Below, one piece after another: positions 8,538-17,300 of a DNA stretch of 23,273 nt; the stretch's first letter is position 1, and every line of letters begins with the position of its first letter. The notes beneath the pieces are model-generated. The model saw nothing but the letters and a program-made list of their open reading frames with translations. It was not told where the DNA came from and ran no database searches. This DNA comes from Pelargonium nanum (taxonomy: Eukaryota; Streptophyta; Magnoliopsida; Geraniales; Geraniaceae): assembly GCA_036897485.1 (NCBI GenBank), contig JAYMTF010001466.1, positions 1 to 23,273 of the forward strand. The letters are read 5' to 3'. Position numbers and translations under genes: made by a program.

Positions 8538-11500
8538 TTATTGTAGAGGAAACATCGAGATTTGCTGGTCGAGAATGAAGCCACTATTCTTAGCTATGAC
8601 AGCATTCATTGCCTGAAGCTGTGAAGGGTACTGAACCATTGCTAATCTGACTAATCTCGGAGGTGCGCCCCTGAGACAGTAGTTTGGACATTAAAGAAGT
8701 CATATACGAGAACAAGACCACAGAAAAGTAGTTAAGTACAGTGCACAAGACTTGACACTGACCTGGTTAACAGCTTAATAGAGGAAGCGTCGTATTCAGA
8801 ACCAGATAAGAAGCGCTCTATATCATCCAGCAAAGCTCTTTGAGGAACTCCGCGTATACAGACCTGACAAAAGAAAGCTAATATAAGATGTGTGTAACTG
8901 TACACCGTTACACGTAGACATAGTAGTTAACAAAATTCATCTTCGAAATGCAAGAGGTTCGGTTCAAAGACAGATAATCAAGGCATTTCACAACATTCTT
9001 GCTCAAGCAGAATCACAAAATAGTGTTGTAATGAGATACAGCCTTCTTTGGCTTCAATTTTAGGACTTCCAAGATCTAAGTAGTGCACTTACTCTCCTCC
9101 ATAATAATACATAGAGGAAACGGCTATCCTCAAGCATGCACAAATGAATCGAAGCATCAGAAAGAAATTACAAAGACCAAAACACTGGTACGGACCTGTC
9201 TGCATGGTTGATCTGTAATGGGCTCAAGATGACAGGGGCAAATAAAGAAGCCTCCATACAAGGTCAGGCAGATTCAATTATGAATTCAAATGAGCTGGAG
9301 ATGCAAGATCAAGAATTTGAAGATTCAAACTCGGAAGACTCAAATACTCAAACGGAAAATTTCTTATCCAGGAATTCAAACAAGGGTCACCGTAGAATAA
9401 GGAAGAGTCCTCATTATCTCAAGGACTACCACTTGATCTACGAGTCCTATTTAAATGGAGCTGCAGCTAGGAATAAAGCATGGAGTATTCGGATTGAATT
9501 TAATCTATCCTTCCATCCTATCCTATCTCATTCTGATGTTCTCTTCTCTCCTTTTGGAGTCTATCACATCGATAGAACTTTTCTTGTTCTAATCTCTTAA
9601 TTACTTGTAACCATTCAGCCACATAATAAAGCAGCTCATTTGTTCCTCATTCACTGTTATTCACTTATTTGTCATTTACTTGAACTAATCCCAACCAAAC
9701 ACACACAATAGCTTCATCTATAGACATAATAATATAATATCTTCTTCAGGGCAGCTAGAAAGCACTTAATATACAGTCCAGACTGTCCCTTGGACAACTG
9801 CATTTCATTTTCACCAATCTATGTCCATAATTTTTTTTATGGAACAACCTATAATATGGGAAATGCACAAACAAATATCATGTACTTCAATAAAATAAAG
9901 TCCATAGCTCCTTTCGACTTTGGTCGACTTCAAAAGTAGATATTGAATAATAGATCATATCTGACTGCAAAGATCCAAATATGTTTAGTTTCTTATTTGT
10001 GTAAATAGATGCAGTAGAATGTATAATATTCTTTACAAGTCAGTTACCGGACCGTTTTATGCTCATGGTGCACACAAGTTTAGCATGTGGACAGAATTAA
10101 GAACAAACAAATTTTTCTATAGCATGGTCCTAACAACCTCAACTTTAGGTTTACTAATTCAAGATAGTGATTACCAAATTCAGGAAAGCCAATGAGAAAA
10201 AAGTTCCATGTCAATATTAAAGTTGAAAGAAGCACAATTACTACATGAACAAGAAGTTTTCTACTTACAGTTGTTCCATCATAGGATCTAAGAATATCCC
10301 AAAAAGAGCGCCTTTCCTGGTATCACATGGAACACAGTTTGTCAATGGTAAATAGCTTTTTAAGAAGACGGCAGCACTATTAAAAGGGTGTATTATAAAT
10401 AGTACTCAACTATACACTTCTCAATCATATTTGATCTCCCAGTTATTTTTAAATCACTTTTGATCTTTGTCCTGTTTAGTCTCACCACCTGATCACCCAT
10501 GCCCGAAAGAATGTGCATTTAATTTTCGTTTAACCCCAAATACAAATGCCTTTACCTCTATTAACCAAGAGCATGTGCAAAATATATGAGACTAAATAAA
10601 AGTTATATTTCATTATTTCATCAATAGATAGAATTTCGGGACACTAAGTGATAAGATCAAATATCACAATGATCAATTATGATTAAAAAAAATTAGTCCG
10701 GGATCAAATATGATAAGCGTGTGTAGTTAGATGAGCATTTGAAACTTTAATCTGTACTAGAATGCAAATAAATAATGATGGTATTACCATTTGCAACTGA
10801 TATACGTTACCCTTCCTTCTTAACACCGTAGTCGCTTGATTGAAGGCTCGAAGAGAAGGGAATTGAATCACCCTGATCAAAAGAAGAAGAAAAAATAAGA
10901 TCTCTATTTAAATATGGTAATACTAATTTGCTATTGCCTTCGTAGCATCATTTTTTACTAAATATAAAAACTCCCAATCAAAATGCAGTAACAAGGAAAA
11001 AATTACATTGAGCCTGGTAAGAAAGCTTGATTGTAGTTAACTCTGATATCTTGAGGAGTCAAATTAAAATCTCGAAACAAATAGAGAATGTCTGTCTTCA
11101 AGGTAGTCCTTGAAACACCAGTCAGGTTCCCATATACCAATCCTAACATAGAGAGTCGCACAATTATTAATCCACATGTAGTAACAAAAGAGATTAATCA
11201 TTTGGACGTGTATTCAAAAGACCAGACTCCACAATGTTTCTCTATTGTTATCCTGTAGTTCAAGTCATTGCTATACTATCATAATTCATTGAAGATACAA
11301 CAATTTATCACACATTTTCTCACCAGCCAAACAGCCGCTCAAAGCAGCAAAACCAATCAATCAAATATAAAAATTACCAAAAATTAACACAAAATGAAAC
11401 TATAAATCAATCAAATAAAATCTAGGTAATTATAATTCACTGAGGATGCAACAATTTAGCATACATTTTCTCACTATCCAAACAGCCGCACACATAAGAA

Positions 11501-12025
11501 AAACCAATAAATCTCCATCACGAGAAATACAAACTAACATTAATGAACACAAATTGAAAATATAAATCAATCAAATATAATACAGAGCCCATGGAAGTTC
11601 GAATTCCTATAGCTAGCTGCAAAATACGTTGGAGAAAAAAAAAACAGAATCTAAAACCCTAGCGCAAAAACCTAAGATGCGAAGCAAATGCTGTGAGTAC
11701 CTCACAAAATGCAAATATATACCAATCAATTACAATCTAAACCCTAACACAGAGCTCATGCAAGCTCGAATTCCGATATCTAACTGCAAATTACACTGGA
11801 AGGAGCCAGAATCTAAAACCCTAGCGCAAAAACCTTAGATGCGAAGCAAACGAAGCAAATGCTGTGAGTACCTGAGGACTGATCTTCCGACTGCTGAGGC
11901 TGTTCGGCTCCGGTGGAGAAGCTTCTAGAAGATTCGCGAAGTAGCAAAGAAGAGAAGGCTTGGTTTGGCCTGTTAGTGCTTCGGAGAGAGACGCTGGAAC
12001 GAAACGCGTTCCTGAGCTGATTCAT
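8538..12025 (-). CDS. Mitochondrial protein with two degenerate RRM-like domains, six exons
   Basis: Exons on the minus strand: 12025-11872, 11142-11007, 10872-10788, 10316-10269, 8863-8763 and 8670-8538; all introns are GT-AG and the phases join to a 218-residue frame. Residues 1-45 are rich in Arg and Ser with almost no acid (MNQLRNAFRSSVSLRS), a typical mitochondrial presequence ending near SFSTGAE. Residues 53-125 (LVYGNL, TLKTDILYLFRDFNL, IRVNYNQ, GSMVIQF, AFNQATTVLRR) follow the beta-alpha-beta-beta-alpha-beta order of an RRM, and 141-218 (TVCIRGVP, ALLDDIERFLSG, IKLLTR, VRLAMVQYPS, QAMNAVIAKN) repeat it. The RNP1 and RNP2 aromatics are poorly kept, so RNA binding is uncertain; protein contacts are an alternative. 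I do not recognise a named gene. The promoter carries site II motifs, as common for nuclear genes of organelle proteins. Exon joins are by eye. Confidence 0.78.
8864..10268 (-). other. Intron 4 of the RRM-like gene
   Basis: 1,405-bp intron between exons 4 and 5 (donor GTAAGT at 10268, acceptor TTTTGTCAG at 8864). It holds the retrotransposon-like fragment at 9190-9720 in the opposite orientation. The remainder is AT-rich without further recognised content. Confidence 0.7.
9190..9720 (+). mobile_element. Degenerate Ty1/copia-like fragment inside an intron
   Basis: An open frame (to 9600) encodes an acidic, Ser- and Asn-rich stretch followed by GHRRIRKSPHYLKDYH. The R-x-R-x-S/P-x-YLKDY pattern is typical of the linker between integrase and reverse transcriptase in copia polyproteins. 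The following DNA (9480-9700) has no RT, but resembles the 3' part of an LTR, with a polyadenylation-like aataaa (9626-9631) and C/T-rich U5-like sequence. A large internal deletion is inferred. No LTR pair or target duplication was found. It lies antisense to the host gene. Confidence 0.42.
10401..10740. mobile_element. MITE with long degenerate terminal inverted repeats in intron 3 of the RRM-like gene
   Basis: The left end (ctcaactatacac, then atcatatttgatct) reappears inverted at the right end (ggatcaaatatgat, then gtgtgtagttagatgag). The element fills most of the 471-bp intron (10317-10787). It has no coding capacity. Superfamily and target duplication are not clear; the terminal repeats of roughly 40 bp would fit several families. 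Confidence 0.55.
11281..11575. repeat. Tandem duplication, ~150 bp, intron 1 of the RRM-like gene
   Basis: The segment beginning ataattcattgaagatac (11281) is repeated as ataattcactgaggatgc (11431). Both contain caacaattta, acattttctcac and ccaaacagccgc, and end with tataaatcaatcaaat. Two diverged copies with a 150-bp period. Confidence 0.75.
11583..11871. repeat. Duplication that copies the exon 1 splice donor
   Basis: Two copies, 11583-11700 and 11750-11871, share cgaattcc, ctaaaaccctagcgcaaaaa and gcaaatgctgtgagtac. The proximal copy contains the functional donor of exon 1 (minus: CAG|GTACTCAC at 11871). The distal copy preserves the same GTACTCAC at 11700 behind a GAG. An extra 9 bp (cgaagcaaa) is present only in the proximal copy. 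Both carry an AAACCCTA telo-box-like motif. Confidence 0.8.
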
Positions 12026-12201
12026 TGTGAGAGATTGGATCTGGAAATTGAGGTTTCTCGAGCTCTGGCTATGGCGTCGCTTCACTGCTCTGCTACTGGT
12101 GGCTGCGACTGAGGCTTGCTGGTAGTGAAGGACCTATGAAGTTCGTTATGCGGTGTCGTTTTGGGGACAGAAAGAGAGAACTAGGCCTGGATATTTTATT
12201 T

Positions 12202-12243
12202 TGGGCCAACAATTTATGTGGCCCAATATATATTATATGGGCT
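12202..12243 (-). promoter_or_regulatory. Three site II (TGGGCC/T-type) elements
   Basis: TGGGCC at 12202-12207, GGCCCA at 12220-12225 and TGGGCT at 12238-12243, about 180-220 bp upstream of the ATG at 12025. Site II motifs, often together with telo boxes (AAACCCTA; seen here in intron 1 at about 11652, 11737 and 11816), are known in plants to mark TCP-responsive promoters of ribosomal and mitochondrial protein genes. This agrees with the predicted organelle targeting of the gene they precede. Confidence 0.6.
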
Positions 12244-12330
12244 TATTTATAGCTCGCCTTTTTGTGAATGGTGAAACTATGGATTTATAAATTGCTATGC
12301 ACAAATACGAAATAAACGTATTTAGGGCCA

Positions 12331-12511
12331 CTAATTTGTTACTATGCAGTGGTAAAAACACTTTGTATTTTCTCTGAAGTCTCAAGTTCGAGTATCTTTA
12401 TCGACGGTATTGGGTGAAAATTGAGGGGTGAGATTTAGGGTGACGCTCCCTTTGGGAAATGAGAGACATTGTTACTTCGAGTATGATATCCCGTTGCAAA
12501 CAAAAAAAAAA
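12331..12511 (+). mobile_element. Probable SINE
   Basis: An A-box-like tatgcagtggtaa (12343-12355) and a B-box-like agttcgagtat (12385-12395), followed by about 100 bp of body and an A-rich tail at 12502-12511. No convincing target duplication was found, so it is older or truncated at the 5' end. Confidence 0.45.
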
Positions 12512-12673
12512 CTTTTGCATGTTCGTGTTGAGCCTCAAAAGCCTATAAGATAATTAATTAGTCGGATGCAACAAGCCCTACTCGCTCAACACATACATTT
12601 GGGGTTTGATAGTAATTTAACCTTAAAACTCTAATTAGTATTTATTATGTTTACAATTATTAGAAACTATGTT

Positions 12674-13228
12674 TTTTTGAGCTCAAAGAGAAAACAATTT
12701 TATTGCATCCAAGAGAGTTACAATCACTAAAGGGACCCGAAGACCAATCCAACTATCAAAGCCTGACATAGAAATCGCAGACTGAGCAAGTGCTCGAGTC
12801 ACAAAATCGCAGACTCACTAACAGAAAAAACAAAAACCAATAAAACTCCCCGAGATGAGTCGGATGTCTCTGAAAGCTAAACCAAAGGCACTGGCACTGG
12901 AAGCCTCCCCTTCGATCTGAATCAAGTGAGCTACTCCTCCGACTCAAACTCCACTGCGACACTGCCGCACAACACTCCGCACAAAACAACTAAAAAACCT
13001 AAATTGCCCTCATGACAAGAAATCCAAAACTCACCGTCCTGATGAGAAAGCACGCTTTTTTCTCAGAAGAATCTGAGTTTATTCAATTAGAGAAGATTGA
13101 ACCACCGCCGATCAAAAAAGACCGGCGATGGTTCAAAGAAAATTTGTAGATGAAGAACTAGAGAAGACAGCTAGGGTTTCCAGAGAGAAAAGGAGAGAAA
13201 GGAACTTGAAATTAGATTCAAATACGTA
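12674..13228 (-). mobile_element. 555-bp non-coding retroposon with poly-A tail and 15-bp target duplication
   Basis: The direct repeat attagaaactatgtt flanks the insert at 12659-12673 and 13229-13243. On the minus strand the insert starts with a pyrimidine-rich leader-like sequence and ends with gcaataaaattg (an AATAAA signal) and an A run against the left duplication, so it is a reverse-transcribed copy of a polyadenylated RNA. No long frame exists; the best is 77 codons without a domain. The 5' part contains a strong hairpin (13097-13136). It could be a non-autonomous LINE derivative, or a processed copy of a non-coding or divergent mRNA. Confidence 0.78.
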
Positions 13229-13234
13229 ATTAGA

Positions 13235-13338
13235 AACTATGTTAAATTCGTGACATTTCATAAAGAATTTCAACCCATTGCTAATTAACTATGTTAAATT
13301 CGTGACATTTAATAAAGAATTTCAACCCATTGCTAATT
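13235..13338. repeat. Two-copy 52-bp tandem repeat
   Basis: Units 13235-13286 and 13287-13338 differ at a single position (gacatttcataa versus gacatttaataa). It starts inside the right target duplication of the 555-bp retroposon, so the duplication of this flank is recent. The open frame that spans it (13278-13592) is not convincing as a gene. Confidence 0.9.
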
Positions 13339-13691
13339 GTGTTGTGTTTACGTTAACTCATATAGCACACAAACAAACTTCAACACGACACAAACACGAG
13401 ATACACACAATTTTCAGCTCAGAGAGTTTTGGCTTCTTTGTTGTGTTTTTTATTTATTCTCATCACTCGTCAAGCACCCCTAGAAATGAATGGGACCAAG
13501 GCCAAAACTTAGAAGCCCTTGATTCAGCTCGTTCCTGTCCTTCACTTCAAGTCCTGCCCTTTGATCCCGGGCAGAACACAATGCGAGTTTAAGCATGTAT
13601 GGATTCAATTTAATCAAATTTGTGTCAATTAACTCAATATATTCAATAATCAATTCATATAGTAGTTGAATAACAAATGTTTTGTTAAACC
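13339..13691. other. Intergenic
   Basis: No coding region, RNA gene or repeat recognised. A GC-richer patch at about 13485-13575 has no match I know. Confidence 0.35.
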
Positions 13692-13708
13692 AATTATAAA
13701 CGGATTGT

Positions 13709-13862
13709 GCAGTAAGGTGCCAAAAGTCTCAGGCTAGGGTTAAGAGGCTTTGTCTCTTTCCTGAACACTATTGATTCTTTGTTCAAGTTTGTATATATTT
13801 GTCTTGTATATGTTGTTTAGGCTGTTGCAAGATAGGATTTCAGCGTTTTTTTGTATAAAAAA
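13709..13862 (+). mobile_element. 5'-truncated LINE 3' end
   Basis: A 154-bp insert between 17-bp direct repeats, aattataaacggattgt (13692-13708 and 13863-13879). Its 3' end (tttaggctgttgcaagatag, then ttttttgtataaaa) matches the minus-strand insert at 2746-2804, so both come from one LINE family. There is no coding content. Confidence 0.78.
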
Positions 13863-13980
13863 AATTATAAACGGATTGTATCCTATTTTCTAACACACTT
13901 GAACACATTGAAATTCTTTCCATTATCCAATTTTTAATAAATTTATCTAATTATTACAACGTTAATTAGATAAAAAAAAC

Positions 13981-14371
13981 ATATGCCTATCCTCAACGAC
14001 CAAAGTGTCCGTTTCAACCAAACCTCTCCACCGTCACGATCTCGCCACGTACACTCTCCCAAGAAAACCAAACGACCAATCACGACGTGTCAAAATCCTA
14101 GCCTGCGGTGCGCATTGCGCCACAGGCGCAGCATAGAGTCCTCAGCAGCCCAAAAACAGCGGAGCGCGCGAATCGGTCAAACCTCCCCGGGTGTCTCGGA
14201 GCGTCGCTCTTTGTGAATTCAGAAGGTAACAAAAAGTGACGAACCGACCGGTAGCTCCTCAGAGGTGCGTAGTGCGCACTTCTACCGCCGGCAACCCCAA
14301 TCGCTGCTCCGTTTTTGATACTCTGTTTCGAGATACACATCGTTACAGGCTAAAATTGAAGCAATTTCGCA
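13981..14371 (+). promoter_or_regulatory. GC-rich promoter and 5' leader of the membrane-protein gene
   Basis: A local GC-rich island in otherwise AT-rich DNA, directly upstream of the ATG at 14372. It contains a gacgtgtc ACGT-core element (14084-14091), a ccacgtac (14044-14051) and several CpG-rich imperfect palindromes around 14104-14130. No clear TATA box was seen. The open frames here on both strands (13983-14216 and 14098-14340) are side effects of the GC content. Confidence 0.45.
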
Positions 14372-17300
14372 ATGTCGATTTGGTGTTGCTCCTTACATTC
14401 TAGACTTTTCTCTTCTTTTCTTGTCGGGTTTATTTCCTTCAGCTGCCTTCCAGGTATGTTACTTTCTCGGGAAACAAACAGAGGCTTTGGAGCTTGTTTT
14501 TGACCTTTTTCGGAGTCAAATTTAGTTTTCAAATTCTCGAATTTGAATTTAGAGCTGGCAATGATCGTGTCATGGTTAAGGTTATTTTTGTGTTGCACGA
14601 ACATGTCACATTTAGTAATCATGTTGCACGACACAACACGAACACGATTCATCTATGAACATGAACACGATAAATAAATGGACTGAGTTGACACGACACG
14701 ACACAATTGACGTGAATCCCATCTAACACATTCTACATGGTAGAACCAACATGATTGACACGGCATTATCGAAAGCGTTTGGCACCACACGAATTAACAC
14801 AATTGACACGTTATTAGTATTAATTTACAATTATAATTTTAAGCATGTGTTGGGCATGTTTGCACGTGTCATAACACTTATTTAATCTTGTGTGCCCGTT
14901 TTGAAGACCTAATACATACATGACACGATACAAAAATGTGAGTCTAAACACGATAAATTTTGGCGTCGTGTGTTGTGTTACGACATGAATTGTCAGCTCT
15001 ATTTGAACTGCCCACAAGTTGACAATTCAAGTTTTGGGTCAGGTTCGAGTTTAAAAGCATAATCCTAACCCAAGACGAAAACTGGTTCGTTCGGGTTTTG
15101 GGTTTCATATGTAAAATGTGCGGGTTTGACTGAAATGACCCACAATTTCTCTGGTATTATGAAAATTGTTCAGGTCATGTGGCCCAATTTTAGCAAAGTC
15201 TTGGGTCATGTTTGGTTCAAATCGTCAATTCCCACATTGAAATGAATTGGATTATTTTTGTTGGAATTTAGGATTTGTTCTGGATGAGAATCTATGAAAA
15301 ACAATTTTTTGTAGAGGTTAGGGTTTAATTAAAAATGAATCAAGTTCTTGTTAATTCTGAATTTAGCATCCAGCACATGAATTGAATTCTAGTAACTAAA
15401 TGTATTAAAAACATAAAAAATGGTAAGAAAATTTGTGAGTGAATTGGATTATTTTGAAGTTTTTAGCTAATATGATTGAGTTGTGCACATGATTTTAGTT
15501 TTTGAGGCTACTCTAACTCTTAGCTAAACACCAAATGAATATTGCTCTAGTAACTAAGGCAGCGTTTGTCTTAAAAGTTTTGGAATGTGAATGAGTCTCA
15601 GGAATGAACGGCTTACCGAAAAATCAAAATCAAAATGTGAACAATTGAACTTAATTATCATTCCAATTCTTGATCCTCATTCATAAACAAAGATATTCTT
15701 CCAATAAAAAGTATAAGAAACATCAATCATATGTTTTTGGATCGGATTATTTTGAATTTTCCGGCTAATATAATTGGTTTGACCCCGTGATTTTTGTTTT
15801 TGTTTTGGGCTACTCTTAATTCGGGTTGATGTCTGTTCTGCAGGATTAATAATGTCAGCTGTTGTTACCCTCGACTCTATCAAAATATATAATACCCGCG
15901 AGTTCTTAGTCTCTCCAACAGTGTACTTCAAATGTAAAAATGAGAACAAGACTGAGTTGAAGGATGTCACGAAAGCAGAAGCCTTGTATACTTTCAAGGG
16001 CAATGAATCTTGGCAGGTTCATAAATCTCCTCTTTGTTGTTCTCTAATTCATAGGTGTTAATGTGCACACGTTGATATGTGCAGTTAACGGATACATTTT
16101 AGTTAATATTCCTCCAAAATGCATATCTTAGAGTGTGTCAAGTGGTTGTATGTTTGGTCGTGTTTTGTTGGTAACTCTAGTTATATCGATGATAATTGTC
16201 TCGCTCACACATTCTTCATGAATTGTATTCTCGTAGTATTGTGTTTATCCTTAGCTTATTTAACTACTTCAAACTCTTTTTCTTATACCAAACGCAGCAT
16301 TCCCTTTGCTCACATTGTGTCACTGGTTCCAATAAATGAGAACTAGTTTTGCTTGGTACATGTGAGAGTCGATGAATTTTGGGAGCGAGAAGTGAATTAA
16401 CCAGGTTACACGTTTATATGTGCAGTTAACGGATACTTTTTTAGTTAATATTCCGCCAAATGCATCTCTTAGAGTGTGTCAAATGGTTGTATCTTTGGTC
16501 ATGTCCTATAGGTAACTCTTGTTATATTGATGATAATTGTCTCGCTCACACATTCTTCATGAATTGTATTCTTGCAGCATTGTGTTTGTCCTTATCTTAT
16601 TTAACTACTTCAAACAGATGAGAATTTTTTTATTTACGCAAGAGTCTCATTTAGTAGAGGAAGATTAATATTTTGCTTATATCAAACGTAGCATTCCCTT
16701 TGCTCATATTGTGTCGTTGGTTCTAATAAGTAAGAACTAGATAGAGGAAGATTCATCCTTTGCTTATATCCAACATAGCCTTTGCTTACATTGTGTCGTT
16801 GGTTCAAATAAGTGAGAAAAAGATTTGCTTGGCATAGGAAGATTTTAATATACGTAAGGTCTCATTTACTAGAGGAAGATTCATCTTTTGCTTATATCCA
16901 ACATTGCATTCCCTTTGCTCACATTGTTTCATTGGTTTCAATTAGTGAGGACTAGACGTGCTTGGTATAGGAAGATATTAATTTTACGCGAGGTCTCATG
17001 TAATAGAGGAAGATTCATCTTTTGCTTATATCCAACATTGCATTCCCTTTGCTCACATTGTGTTGCTGGTTTCAATAAGCGAGAACTAGATTTGCTTGGT
17101 AGAGGAAGATTTTAATTTATGCAATAGTCTAATTTAGTAGATGAAGATGCATCTTTTGCTTATATCCAACATGGCATATTCTTTTTCACATTGTGTCATT
17201 GATTGACTTGATTCCAACAAGAGAGAACTAGAGTTTATCGGTACATGTGAGAGTCAATGAGTTTTGTGACCGACAAGTGAATTAGCCATGTTAGAAGAAT

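Noticed and set aside
12756-12989. 77-codon minus-strand frame in the 555-bp retroposon.
   Set aside because: No recognisable similarity, and it covers less than half of the element.
13278-13592. 104-codon frame downstream of the 52-bp tandem repeat.
   Set aside because: Begins inside the repeat and has no domain or promoter context.
16119-17115. Open frames with hydrophobic stretches in the membrane-protein gene.
   Set aside because: They lie in intron 2 tandem units and vary with the repeats.
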